From NCBI GenBank assembly GCA_036937835.1, contig CM072876.1, positions 16,459,001 to 16,523,000 on the forward strand: a stretch of DNA of 64,000 nucleotides, written 5' to 3'. The notes under the pieces were generated by a model that had not been told where the DNA came from, ran no database searches, and worked only from the letters and a program-made list of their open reading frames with translations. Positions 11,550 through 24,902 of the stretch are shown piece after piece (position 1 is the first letter of the stretch; every line of letters begins with the position of its first letter). This stretch comes from Pampus argenteus (lineage: Eukaryota > Chordata > Actinopteri > Scombriformes > Stromateidae). The translations under genes and the position numbers were made by a program.

Positions 11550-12065
11550 TTCCAGAGGACTTCTCGTGCCAAGGCTAGCATGGTCGTGTCCTCCTGCAGC
11601 GAGTGACATCCATAAAGATGACAGCCGCCCTGCAGGAGATGCTGCAGGGGACGCAGGACGAGAGGCCTGCCCTAAAATAACCAAGCTGTTTGGGTTCTTG
11701 ACGGCATCGCCTACTGATTAGAAGTGGCGCCGGTAGCTGGGGCCGTGTTGGCAGGCACCGGGCCCATTTGGCATAACTGCACAGGCTGGTAAGGTGGTGA
11801 TAACTTTAGATTGCAGGAATCATCAGGCGTGACGCTCTGCAAATGGACATCAAGAGGAAAGATAAATGGCGACGAGTAAGCGAGCCAAAGACGATGCCCT
11901 GCCTGCCTGCCTGACGGATGCAAACACACCTCTAAGATGCCCAGCATGCATCAGGCAGACTGTTGGCAAGCAGCTTCATCCCTTAAAGTTTCATCTAACT
12001 TCCTCCAGGCTCTATAAACGCTGGCATTTTGCATCCCGTGAGGGAATCGGAGTAAATATACAGAA
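11550..12065. other. Candidate conserved noncoding block
   Basis: Balanced base composition, few microsatellites, and blocks such as 'ctctgcaaatggacatc' (an octamer-like CTGCAAAT) and 'ggctctataaacgctggc'. It contrasts with the AT-rich flanks. I infer possible constraint from texture only, with no alignment. No frame here is convincing. Confidence 0.25.
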
Positions 12066-15000
12066 ATAAACAACTAGACATTTCAACATAGTTATTTTTC
12101 ACTAGTGGGAGGAGGATGAGTGAACTTCCTCTGAAGTCCCAGATGAGGTGTTATGACAGTAAGTTTAATAAAGCATGAAGAAGCCATTAATAAGTAATGC
12201 TCTGCTGTGTTGACAAATAATGTAGAGAGCATCAGCTGGAGGCCGGGGAGTAAAATGGAGTCACATCAACACAAGCACTCGAACGTTAAGTCACTGAAGC
12301 CAAATCAGGATTATTATTCCGGTGACGAAAGCTCGGCTGAGCGAGTGTGTCGCTAAACGTCTTTGGTCAACAGCGCATTCATTCTCAGATGTTTGGACCA
12401 AATACTAAATAAAAAGATGACTCTGAGTCTCTAGAATGTTGGCAGGAAAAGATGTTACCAAACACGCACAAAAATCATGTTCACAAAAATTTTCTATTTC
12501 TAGAAAAAAAGTGAAAATTAGAACAAATATAATATCTTTAGAATATGTTAAAGAGGAAGGTAGAGCGACATAAACCCCTCAAGCAAAAAACAGCTGAAAA
12601 GCATCATCAACATGTGATCCGTCATTAAAAATAAAGATAAGAATAAATGAATGGAGTCTCACTAATGAAGGTGTGCTGACTTTTGTTGCAGTTCATTTTT
12701 AAACATGGACCTTTTTAATTATAGTTTAATTTTTTATTTATTTAATTGGCCTTATTCTTCTTGGGTGTTGTCTAAAAACAAATAAAGTTGTATTTAATGG
12801 AAAGGATTTATAATTACTTAACATTTTGGCGATAATGACCGGGGGTCTATAGTTTTGTTATGTACTGTATTTCTTATTTTACTACAGTGTGAGAGACAAG
12901 TGGTTAACAGTTTAGAAACCGTCCCCGTCTATAAACTGATTCATGCTTTGGTACAACACAGAGTTCAGATGTTAGTCGGTACTAAACCTGGCAAACCTGT
13001 TGTTCGACAATAATTATAAATATAATTTAAATATAATTAATCACATAATTCTTAATAAAAAATGATATTTCTGTTTGTGAACATCAATCAAACAAGATCA
13101 ACTAATTAGTGAGCATTAGTGTTAGTATTGTTTCTCCTTTTGAAGAGAGCCAGGCTAATGTTTCTGATAAAATAAAATGAAGCCGATGACAGACAGGAAG
13201 AAGAACAATGGATAAAATCTACACGTTGTAATCTGCTGCGCCCACACCCCAATACCTAGCTATAGACCATGAAAATAATAAAGTCAAACCAGCCTCATAA
13301 AACATGGTCACTTTAACTGAAAAAATGAAAAAAAAAATAAAAAAATGAATGGCCACTTCCTCTCACTTTATTTACAGCAGAGAATAAAAATACATTCCAG
13401 TCATCACAGTGCTCATATAAGATCTGCCTCATAACACAGACCTTGATCCTCATCTATTTGCTTTGTGCCGCACATATGCCCATATTACAGCTGCACGCTT
13501 TATATGCAGCCCATGTCACAACTTGACAGATTTATTTACAACTTCCTCTTCTTGCTTAGGGCACAGAGCGCCTGATAGAATGCATGATACAGCACAGAAG
13601 TGCAGAGTTGTATCGCCACAAAACTACACGAAACTTTACCAACAACACAGACTGTAAATGCATCACTGGCATGCTAGTTATAAACTATCTTTAAACAAAT
13701 AAAAATGCAGCTGTAGCCCTAACCTGCTGTACGTTTTCAGAAAGGTGACAGCTATTAGCCCAGACGGCTAGCCATGCTAATGAGCTACAGTGTTTGGATT
13801 AAGAGCATTTTTCCTTGAATGTAAAAATGCCTTTCTGTCAGCCGAGATAACCGGAGAACCATTACATTAATTTTGTTAAACGGTAAAACCCATTATTGTG
13901 AGAAACAGCCGATGAGCACACTGGCCTCAGCTCTTATCCTCTCATTGTGTGTCAGCATGCAGTGGAATCCAGGAGGAGAGGCTGATTCAGCACCACGGAC
14001 AGCAGCAGCGGGGCCAACATGATTCTTCTACTTGGACAAAAAAAAAAACAAACACATTATTCTTGCCAGACACTGTGCTGTAAATGAACACTTCTGGACT
14101 TTCACGAAATAAATAAGTAAATAAGATCATTTCATCATCCATTTTTCAGGGACAGATTCAAGGATTTTACTGTTTATTTTTGTTTTGACTGCTCGTGTTC
14201 ATCTGTTCTAGTGATGCCGATGCATTCCCAAATCTCATCTATTAACTTGGTGACTACAAGGGTAATATTACAGTAAGAAATGATGGCCAAACCACAAACG
14301 CTGGATCCAATTTGTAATAAATTGTTAAAATTAAATTGTTGCAGCAACACAATCTTTGCTATTAAACGCTTGCCAGAGATCACATTTATTCCGTTTATTC
14401 CAAACACACACTGAAAACACACACTTCCTGCTTGCCAGAAGCCACAATATGTTCAAGCTTTTCCAATAACTATTGTGTTTAATCAGCAAGAGGAAGCAGA
14501 CAAGGGGACATTTGTGTATAAAATATGTCAGATTATTACTTAAACAGTACACAGATTAAGGGTTCAGATAATGTAACAGATTATATTAATTATCAGTGAG
14601 GTGCCTGCTTCTAAACCCTATATATCTTGTGGGCTAATGGTTGACAGCCGAGTCAATGGAGAAACGATGGGTTGGAGGTTTTTCATACACTCATTCTCAT
14701 CATAGAGGGAACAGAGTTACAGAAAGAGAGTCAGACAGGAACAGACTGTGATCTAATGGCTGTTGTAAATGGAACAAAGTTGGAATGACTTGCTCTAACA
14801 GTAGATGCATAGTGAGGATGGTGCTATCAGTGTTAGATGATGCAACCCAGCGGCACATACTTCCCACCTCCATGTAAAGCCTGAGACTGCACGAGTTAGC
14901 CTAAGTCACAGGTGGGTTCATTATGTGGAGCGTGAAGGTGTCAGCCTCATTAAATAGAAGTCAGATCGGTGGAGTGGAAAATGATCATACCACTGGGACT

Positions 15001-18000
15001 GTGGGTGTTCACTGTGCAACATTTATCACGGTGCCAGAAGAAAGAGATGCTGCTCCGCTTTAGAGGAAACCAAAATGTGTCCTAATGTCATGTTGAAGTT
15101 CACGCTGGGATCATAGGAGGAAATGGGCCATAGGTGGGGATGGACCGATGATGAGATGCTGCTATAGACCATTAATGATGACAAATCTCAACATGAAAAA
15201 AAAATCTGAAAACTTCAATGTCCAAAAAAAAAATGATAAAAACACAGCATTAGTAATGCTTGAATCCAGATAATGCACCATTAAACGCCCACTCTCTTCT
15301 GTTAAGGATATAGTCACCTCCTGTGGGTGGAAAAGTTTTCCTGTGACTGATAACGCACGCTGACAGAATTTAATTTGAGATATTAGGGCAGATTTAGGTA
15401 TTTCTATTGGAGGGGACCAGATATTCATCACAGTTCCAGCCCCATTGTGATTTAAGTTGGTTAGAATGAATCTATTTTTACATAAAAGTCTTGCCTAGTG
15501 CAGCTTTAAGCAAATCTTGTCAAAGAGAGCAATGTGCCCGGTCAGTGGCCTCCAATGAAAACAACCACTGAAGGTCGAGACATTCATCCACATATTAGAT
15601 GTACTGATCCAGGCCTGCGCTGGCGTTTCAGAATGGATCGTCCTGCTGCACTCGCTGACAATCCAATCCCTGCTCCTCGCTCTCCTCCTCTGTCTCCCGC
15701 CTCTCACCCCCCCACACCAGCTCCCTCCCCTCATCTCCGCTGTGCTTGTGAGGCAGAAGCAGCACCTATCCTCATCTTGATGGAGGTAGCAGTGGGGATG
15801 GAAGACACTCGTGACCTGTGAATGCATTTGTTAACCCCGAGGTCGGTCACTTCCAACAAACTGTTATTTTAAAGAGCTGACTGTCGGTATTGTCCCTGAA
15901 CATGTCCCATTCACACCTTTTTTTGTAACGTTTACTTATGTTTTTTAAGTAACCCATGCTATTCATTTTCTATTTCCATTCTCCTTTTATTTACCCTTCA
16001 GGTTTACAGAGAACACATAGCGCTGCCCTGTAGATATCTGCGTCTGGCAAATGCTGAGCAACTCAAATAAGGCAGTTGGCGGTTTATTGTACAACTTAAA
16101 GACACTACAGCAGGTTTTTAAAGGAGTGCTGGGCATCTATCAACATCTTACAACCCAGAGTTATATGGAGGAAACACAAAATTGCTTTAGCTAAACATCC
16201 AGGTGAGGAGTTTATTTTTAAATTCGTTAGCTAACTCGTAAACCTGAAGTGTAAATAAGGGATAAAATAAATCATTTGCAACCATAGTAGCCTAATCATA
16301 ACTAGCATATGACTAGCATATCAGGTTAGCTGCAGGCTAGTATGAGCAGTGTGAATTTGGAAGGTCAGCTAAGCTAACATGCTATCGGTGACGTCTCAGA
16401 ACAGTAGCCGTGGTGATTCCCACCTTTAATCTGTCAGGCTCTAAATTAGAAAACTAGACAATATTGGCACGTTCATTAAGTGAGAGTCTAAGGTGAGTTT
16501 TGACAGATGTTGATCAGATGTTCGCTGCTGGCGAAGCCAATTTGTCAACTGGAAGTACTGTCAAAGTTCAGGCTGCATTTACAGACATATGCTAAACATA
16601 TGCTAGCTACGGTGCAGTTTACTCACCATTTGATTGGCAACAATTTCATTCTTTCCATATACAAAACTGTAGCATAGAAAAAAAAAAAAGCACAAAAAAC
16701 GTTATCGTCTTACCTTTACTTCTAAATGAAGTCCATGTGCCGCCCCTTCTGAAGAACAGAATCGATGACTTGTTGGATCGAAGTGTTCCTTTTCGTTCTT
16801 CAGTTTTTAAAGTCTCTCTGTCTCAATGGAGCTGTATGTTTTCAGTCTTTTCAGCGCTGACAGTGACCACTGCACCGACGCTGTGGTAGCTGGAGAAACT
16901 TTGCCGCTTCAGGAACAGTTGGCATAAGATTCTTCTGGGCCTAAAAGCTGAGAAGCTGTGCAGGAGATTTACTGTTTGATTCTTGTGTCCCGTTGTCTGT
17001 AGCATACCCGACTCCAGCGTTGGTCTTCCTTTTCCTCCTGCTTCGATTAAAAGTCCAATTTGGAACATTTCCTGATTCTGACGAGACTTCAGGGGCCAGA
17101 TACATAAAACTCAAACTCACAAAAGACAGAAATATGCATACGCGTTCTTTCCGTAGTACAGCGATGTGTCGTCGTCGTCTTTGCACATCATTAAAGTAAT
17201 CAGATTAGTTTGTAGCGCTCACATCAGAAACAGACTTCACAGGTGTTTCACAATTAAGGACAAAATAAACAGAATACTGACAGCAAAACGACGCCTCCTA
17301 TGAAAATTAGAATGAGAAAATTGATTGTACGAAAGTAATTACGTTAATACATGCACCTTTGATTGACATTTGACCAATTGCTGTGTAAAATGCATAATGA
17401 ATCACACAATCAGTGCAGCTGTTTAGCAACCTAAACATGTTTTATTATATTTATACCTTATTTTTCCATCTCTACCTCATCATCCAAACCACGTATTGAG
17501 AGATATGGCAGGCATGGCAGCAGATGTGTGCAGATAGAGACATTTAGGTTACATCCAAGCGTATGCGTTCTGTACCCTGATGTTTTCAACTTAGTCTATC
17601 CTGTGACAAAAACTCTTGATGCATTATATGTGATTCAGAGGGAAAAGAGTCTTGTCCTGCGGGGACACTGAAACATTTTCCACCCGTCTCTGTGTTCTGA
17701 ATCGTAACAGGTTGCATAATGTTCAGCCTTTTTCACTCCTGTGAAGGTTTTATGGAGTTTTATGGAGAAAACTGACAGCTGAAGACATTATTGAGTTTTT
17801 TTTCTTTTTGCTTTCCGTCCTCTTTGAAAAGAGGATTATTTGATGTTGCTGACATTTTTCCCAAAGAGCCCAGAGGAAAAGATGCAATACTGAACGGTGA
17901 TTTGAAATGCATTTCCTTACAGCTTTAGTGACTAGTGTCTATATTTATTAGTGCTTTACAAGTTCTGACTTAATAAATGCACTTAAGAATACCAGAATGA

Positions 18001-19157
18001 AATGAAAAGAGTCACATTTTGAAGTAATATGTAATTTTGCAGAGGGGTATTTTAAATTCTTTATTTATTTTTTCATATTAATTCTTTAGCGTCTCCAGTA
18101 CCGTAGCAAAAAAATAAAAAATAAAAAAATCTTTTTCAGATTGATCGATAGCTATTTATCACAATACACATTTAATAAGACTTAAAGGTATCCTTTTTGA
18201 ACTTTGAAGTGAATTTGAAGTTCAAGGATTGGATTTGAAGTTCACAGTGGTGCGTTTGCTATGAACATCATAAAATTTAATTATAACTATAAAAAAAACA
18301 GATAGAGACAAACATCAGTTTCCTTGTCTTGTGTGAACCTTTGACCGAGTACAAATTACACATGAAATTAACAAATTCCAAGTTTCCAAATTACCTTTTA
18401 TTTAAATCCAAAATTTAGCAAAGTGAAGCGTGTACAACACAAATAGACACCAGACACCTCTGATATGCCAACATCTTTCCCCCTTTATTCTACCACCATC
18501 CCTCCCCCATTCAGCAATGCAGCAGTATATGCTGTACTACATGTGAAAGTGATACTGTTTCACTAATATAACACTGCCATAAGCACTGCCCTTTATCTGG
18601 GACCCAGGTATGAGAACAAAGACCAACCCTCGCAGTGTTGTGACTTCTAATATCTTCCTGCCAGAGCAAGTAGGTCTGGCTCGTGATTACAGACGACACA
18701 ACTAATTGACAATAAAAAGGAGAAACTGTTTCAAATCGGCTCTGTCATGGTGGAACACATTAAATATTAATAGGATTTCCTTATTTTGACTGCAGAATAT
18801 TTCCAGTTTCTCACTCTCTATGGCCTTTGACACATTCTTTTATTAAATCCCTTTGAGCATTCAAAAAGCAGACCTGAATGCTGAGTTGGAGGACTGAGAA
18901 CCTGTGAGGACGGCTTCCTGCTTTTAAAAAGACTCCGAGCTAGGAAATTAAACTAGGAGCAAGAGAAAGCCAGTGTGTGGCCGACACATAAATAATATGC
19001 ATTTTCTTCATGAACGGTGCATCAATTACATGTATAATCTGTATGTAATAATGAATCTATCTCACTGTACTAAACATGCTTAACAAAGAACATCAGAGTA
19101 TATTACAATGTATTAGTATGTTAGTCTTCAATCCAGCAGTAAACCAATGCAAGAAAG
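12066..19157. other. Long AT-rich noncoding stretch
   Basis: No supported gene or complete mobile element. 15500-15800 is GC- and pyrimidine-rich and open on both strands (95 and 110 codons), which fits low-complexity composition better than coding. 16700-17200 carries some repeat-like phrases near 17090 but no definable ends. Confidence 0.4.
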
Positions 19158-19212
19158 TTTTAAAGGAATAGTTCAACATTTTGAGTACCCTTATTAACTT
19201 TGTGCTCGATGA
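19158..19212 (+). repeat. Truncated fish repeat ('TTTAAAGGAATAGTTC')
   Basis: The phrase 'ttttaaaggaatagttcaac', followed by 'attttgagtacccttatt', matches from memory the start of a repeat common in perciform genomes. Only about 55 bases are recognisable. Confidence 0.5.
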
Positions 19213-19265
19213 CAAAATAAAGTGCAACTCAAAAAGTCTTGTAACTGCCGCAACACTGCACTAGA

Positions 19266-19590
19266 GCTGCAAGGCTCAGCCGATTAATCGATTAGTTGCC
19301 AACTATTGAATTGGAACTACGTTGATAATCGATTGATTATTTCAGTCATTTTGTAAGGGAAAAATATCCAAATTCTGTAAATATTGGTTTCTTTCAGTCC
19401 TCTATGACAGTAAACAGAATACCTTTTGGTTGTGAACTGTTGGTCAGGACAAAAAACGACATTAGAGGATGTCAGCTTAGAGTTCGTAAAACAGCGATCG
19501 ACATGTCGCAACTTTTTCTGGACCAAACATCTAATCAATTAATCAAGAAAATATACAACAGATTACTCAATAAAGAAAATAAATACTAAA
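19266..19590 (+). mobile_element. Non-autonomous repeat family B, copy 1 ('GATTAATCGATTAG')
   Basis: Begins 'gctgcaaggctcagccgatt' and continues 'aatcgattagttgccaacta'. It then shares, in the same order, 'tctggtttatttt/ttggtttctttc', 'agtaaac', 'tttgggttg/tttggttgtg', 'ttggtcaggacaaaa', 'gtgatcgaga/gcgatcgaca' and a closing 'taatgaaaataa/aaagaaaataaa' with 21222-21545. A non-autonomous DNA element with 'TTGCAGCCCTA' ends is my recollection of this family; no intact ends remain here. Confidence 0.65.
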
Positions 19591-20169
19591 GTCCGACATC
19601 ATCAACATTAGTGCACACACACACTTAGTATAGTTAACATATATAATGGCGCTGGGACAAAGCTTATAGAATATAATGTTTTTTATTCATAGAATTCATT
19701 TCCGTTAATGGAATTTTTTACAAATATATAAACTGTAGTCATAATAAGAACAGAACTGATGAAGAACGAAAGGAAACTTCCACTTCACGTTTTAGTCCCT
19801 GCTGGCACACAGGATACATAAGGCTGTTTTAAGCCTTTTTTTCTGATTGGTGGAGATTGTTGGGGCTCTGCACAGCCTGAATCCATATGTTGATTTATAG
19901 GTGACAATAATAATTTCATTGTATGTATTATATTTATTGTGATGTACGGCGTCCCCAACCTGTGAAGCCAAAGGCAAAATTTGCTCGGCATTAAATCACT
20001 ATTCACCATTAAGTCACTTTCTGAGATGACCCTCACATGAGCAGCAGACACGCCTCCATCCTGTGGTTTTATTATCCCCTGTGGCAGCCGACCTAAAGGG
20101 ATCTCGCAACCTTTGACATGAAGCTGATAAACGTCGATCAAGGATCAATCTACCCCGACGCCTTTTTTC

Positions 20170-20720
20170 CTCCTCCTGCTTTTGACAGTTAAAGAATGGG
20201 CCGCTAATAGCACTCTGGGCTTCTTCTCACATCCTGATTTGTCATGTTACATTATTAATAAGTATAAAACCCCCCTCGGTCAGACCAGAGACCTCCACAT
20301 TACATTTTCCAGCACATTATATATAGAAAAATGAAAACAGTATGAATTAAAAAAGCCCGGTACTGCCCATTAATTTCTGCCACTCGAGCAGATCAGTTTA
20401 ACGAAAAACATTCATCTCCTCGGGCGACAGAAACCAATAAAGCATTCAAACTTTTAAACAGTTTTAAAGTGCGCTCAACGTTTCTTCTGCGGCGGCGTGC
20501 GTGTAAAGGCCATCCGAGCCTTTCCAACTGCATCTACTTGAGCCTTAATTACAGAAAGCAAGGTAATAGAATACAGCCGCAGGTCATCGCATTTAATAGT
20601 ATGACTCATCATTAACAGCGATCGATCGGGCGTAAGTGAAAAGAATACTTGAAAACAAGGCTGTGCGAGCGACTAAGTGCTCCATCAGATAAAAGACAGC
20701 CATAACTCACAGGTGGGATA
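20170..20720. other. Candidate conserved noncoding block
   Basis: Moderately GC-rich sequence with repeated TAAT/ATTA cores (for example 'gccgctaatagcac', 'cattaatttctgcc', 'gagccttaattacag') in balanced unique DNA. This is the texture of vertebrate enhancers near developmental genes. There is no open frame of note. Constraint is inferred, not shown. Confidence 0.3.
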
Positions 20721-21221
20721 GAAGCAGGCTGCGGGTGTTTTTCTCATTCCATAGAAGGTTCAGATTACCGCTCGTCAGCATCGTTCTGCACTCGGCCCAG
20801 ACAAGCGGACACAGAGACTCAACTCTTCCTTCCTCTCACAGGATGGTTGAGGTTGACCGCTCTTCATCCGCTGATCAGGACTGTAGCCAGGGTTTTTTAT
20901 TGAAATACGGAGGTAATGAGCCCGAATTCCCATCAGGAAACCTGTGACTAGCCACAAGTCCAATTCTGTAATTCATTTCTATTTTCTAGAAAATGTATCT
21001 CCTCACAAAAGGCTCATACTGCCAAGGTATGATTCTGTATCCTTGTACAGGGGCTATTAAAATACAGGTTCACAGCAACAGATGTGACAAAACACTGAAA
21101 CACTATGCAAATATAACTAAAGGAAAATTATTAAGTATTAAAAACCTTTATTTAATCAATCATATTGTTAAAACGACCTCACAGGATCGTCACCAGGGTG
21201 GAAACCTCTGGACGGTTGTGC

Positions 21222-21545
21222 ACTACAGCTGGTGATTAGTCCATTAAAAGATTAGTCATCAACTATTGAATTAATCGCCATTTATTTTGCTAATATGTGA
21301 ATTGTTTGGAGACATTTTTTGAGAAAATAAACGTTCAAGATTCCAGCTTCTCAATTGTGAACATTTTCTGGTTTATTTTGTCCTGTATAAAGTAAACTGT
21401 GCATCTTTGGGTTGTTGGTCAGGACAAAAGAAGAATTTGGACCGTGAGAAACCGTGATCGAGATATTTAATTTTCTGACTTTTTATGGACCAAAATACTA
21501 ATATTGGAAAATAATTGACACATTAGTAGATAATGAAAATAAGTG
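21222..21545 (+). mobile_element. Non-autonomous repeat family B, copy 2
   Basis: Same family and orientation as 19266-19590. It contains 'gattagtcatcaactattga', 'ccagcttctcaattgtgaac', 'ttctggtttattttgtcctg', 'tttgggttgttggtcaggac' and a terminal 'agtagataatgaaaataagt'. Confidence 0.65.
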
Positions 21546-22241
21546 CTTTCTCTGTGTCTATGTGCTCCTGTCCTTCTCCTATTAGCTAGCTAACTACTCC
21601 AGAAATGACTGCTGCAAACAGTAACATAACTGCTGGTGAGATTAATGACCAGCGGAGAGACAATGCTGTACATTTTTTAAGATCTTCTCCACACTGCCAG
21701 AAATACAGTTCATGTGGGGAAATATTGAATTTCTATTGATTTTAAAGGTATTCGAACTTAAACTCCTGAAATGACCGGAGTCCCCCTGAAACATAGCCGG
21801 TATGTTTACATTTGAATTGTACATTGTACATTGTACAAATCCCACCCAGGTCCCTAAAATATGAGGAGAAAATATTGAGTCCGTGATCAGCGTCTGTAGT
21901 TTTAGCCACGGCCCTGTTCCCCAAGACTCAACGCCTCCTGATATTTCAGTTTATCACTCACATAAACCTCATCACTGAAAACAAACATTTTAAGAAATCA
22001 AAGTAAGCCTGCTCATAAAGTGTGTTATAGGAGAATAGTAAGTTGTTAAATGAGACATTTTCATTTGACAGAATCCTGAAGCAGCTTGTAAAAGTGTGCG
22101 AGCAGGTAATTTACAGCGGTATGTATATGCTGTATAACTCTGGGCTCGCTTCCAGTGAAGTACTATTTCTGCCTCCTGGACACTTTTGCAACATCCTCAG
22201 ATTGTCGACGCTCCTCCGTTAATATTCAAAGTAGCCTCAGC

Positions 22242-22242
<1 letters not shown>
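21546..22242. other. AT-rich noncoding DNA
   Basis: Nothing recognised apart from a local repeat 'gtacattgtacattgtac' near 21820. Confidence 0.45.

Positions 22243-22275
<33 letters not shown>
22243..22275. repeat. (AC)16 microsatellite
   Basis: Thirty-three bases of uninterrupted AC repeat. Confidence 0.97.
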
Positions 22276-22277
<2 letters not shown>

Positions 22278-24885
22278 GCCAAGAAGCAGAGGAGGAGAAA
22301 GTGGGTCCATGAACAGCGTGAGTCTGCCAACACTGCTAAGTATTTCATGCTTATTGTTTCTGTCCTCCGGGTGCTGAGAAATTTTGAATCTTTAAAACGT
22401 ACTGCGCAGTAACACTTGCAAGCGCCCCTTCCACAGCCCTGCAGGGGATGCAATGTACTGCCAGACATCGGTTGCCACGGTAACGCTGACAGCACCTCCC
22501 CATAAAGGCTCTAATTGAAAGCAGCAGATAGATGAGGAGAATTAAGCATCACACCCGGATCACTGGTGCTACGTGCAGACAAAAGCAGTCAGATAAAACC
22601 TGTGTGTGGCCAATCCCACCTTCACATGTAAGGGTGCTCTAATGGGACAAAAAAAACCTGAGTCAACCCTTAAATAACCCACATCTGAACTCAAAAGAAG
22701 TAGTTTTTTTATCTTGAATAAAATTGCTTTTTTCCCCCTCATTTATATGATTCATTAACATCAGGCACCATCATTCCAATGATCTCGTCGTTTATCTTAT
22801 ACTTTTTGATCACCATAACAAAAAAAAGAAATTAAGTCATTTTTCCCAGACTTTGATGAACCTGCCTCTCATTAAGACAGAGACGTCGTTACTCTGCTGA
22901 ACTGACTGGCAGTAAATCAGCTCGCTGCTAGAAATAGAATTATGAATGACTTTGGATTTAGTACTGAAGCCACGCATGTCAATAAAACTCGAGTGTTAAG
23001 TCTTTTTTTATGGCAGCATTTCATCAGAGTTAATGCTGAGAGACAAAAGCATTGTGCCGTGATGCAACACAAGCCAAAGTTTGGAGAAAAAATAAAAAAT
23101 AAAATAAAAATAGTGGTTCTGCCTCTGTGCGTTGCCTGTCTGTAGACAGCTGGAGCAGTCGCACGTCAGCTTTGTTGTCTGGATGAAAAAGCTCACAGAT
23201 AGAAGACTGCAGGGTTTGGATTTTTTATTATTTTTTTTTTTTTTCGTCTGCGGTTTTCTCGCTCTTGTTGCTTATTTTTTCAAATTTAACATCTAGACCG
23301 GGCCTACAGCTGACATGACGGGCGTGCCGACAGCAATGATAGAGTTGGAATGGTGAGTCAGATGCGATGGCGGTGATGAAATTGTTCAGAATACAAAAAG
23401 TTCAAAGATGCATTGTTAACTCCACTCTGCTAGAACGGCTGGACGTGATGCAACACTGAGCACAAAGTGAACGGACTTTCAGACTGAAGCCTGTCATTAC
23501 ACACTGAGGACAGCCCGCGATGATTGGTTCGGTTTTAGCTCACTGTAGAACTCCATCTAAAGTTCACCGCTTTTGGTTTTAACTCATAAATGTGTTGTTT
23601 GCACTGGTAAAAGACACAACTTCAACTAAAGTGGCTGTTATTAGCAGGTTCCACGTTTTAAGAGCTACATGGCGCTCACAGGGTGTATATTCCTAAATAT
23701 AGGTGTGTATAATTAATTAACAACGCACACGGAAAACCACATACACATCCTACTAGCAAGTGCTGTGTGTGTGTATAAAGCCTGATATATCTTCTCCCCA
23801 TGTGCTACAAAGCTCTATGGGAAAGTCACACTTTCTTGGGTGACATGTTCCTTTAGTAGCACGAACATACACACTGTAGTTTATTTTCAATCAAGCACAC
23901 ACCGTACCGCTACTACTACAGCACTAAATGTGGATTCATCCGCTGCTGAAAACAGTCCGCATGCAAGAAACGCACTAGATCTTTAAACCTACTTGTGGAG
24001 CTTCTCATTTGCTTTTTGCATTAAGTTTAATATTGAATGGAACGGTGAGCCGTGGTGAACAACATGCCAGGGGGGCGTAAAACAGAGGAGCTAGAGTTAG
24101 CAGTTAGCTCGCCATTACGTTAAAAGCTTTTCAAATCACATCTTCACAATGACGCCGTGATTCATTTTGCTGGAGCACTTTCTGATGTGACCAGGACTTA
24201 ACACAGTGTTGGTTTTGTTGACTGTAAGAAAAATATCAAATAAAGCCAGCCTTGGTCTTTAATAGGAACTGGCAGTGACAGACTAAACTAAATGCAGTGA
24301 TGTCAGAATGGTGGCTAATAGGGGCCCATATCTGCTTTGGGCCTCTCTGTAAGGTTCGTCTGGCCGTGTGCATACATGTCAGGTGATGCATAAACAAGAC
24401 GTTACAGTACAGAAAGGAATCTTAAACAGATTCTAATGACTACCGGTCGGGTGAATGAAAGATAAAGATTTGGATCATATTTTTCTTTTCTCCACTTTAG
24501 TGTGTTTTTGAAGCATTTGTATAGTTTATTGTTGTCACTGATACAAAGTCTAGAGTTTTGACACATTTATATCATTATTGGATTTGACAATATCAATGTC
24601 TGGCTTAAGATTGCATTATTGGTTGAGCTCTAATACAACACTTTGTCATTTCGATCGTGCAGAGCTACAGCTCATATAACACAAGCACCTTCTGATATTC
24701 TGAGTGCCTGCATTTTAAGCATGAGTGACCCTCGTGGGAATTGAACCCCTCACCCCTGGCAGACACCTCATCTTCCTGGAATGCAGCTTTGTCGACTCTA
24801 TGTTTCAAACGTATTGCTCACTGTAGGGCTGCGGCTGCTGCGGTCGCATCTAGAGGAGAGATGGACGAGAGCAATCCAACGAGCA
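22276..24885. other. Noncoding DNA without recognised features
   Basis: AT-rich, with T runs near 23230. A tRNA B-box-like sequence lies on the minus strand near 24745 with no partner A box. No supported gene. Confidence 0.45.
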
Positions 24886-24902
24886 GGGGGGGGGGGGGGG
24901 GG
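24886..24902. repeat. G17 homopolymer
   Basis: Seventeen consecutive G residues followed by AAA and GGGG. Such a run can form G-quadruplex or triplex structure and is also prone to length error in sequencing. Confidence 0.95.

Noticed and set aside
15495..15827. Overlapping 95- and 110-codon frames
   Set aside because: Proline-rich on one strand and Arg/Gly-rich on the other, as expected from pyrimidine-rich composition; no splice or domain support.
22155..22495. Open frames on both strands near 22.2-22.5 kb
   Set aside because: They read through the (AC)16 array and have no domain.
24735..24790. Possible tRNA on the minus strand (B-box-like ggttcaattcc)
   Set aside because: No A box at the right distance and no acceptor or anticodon stems can be formed.
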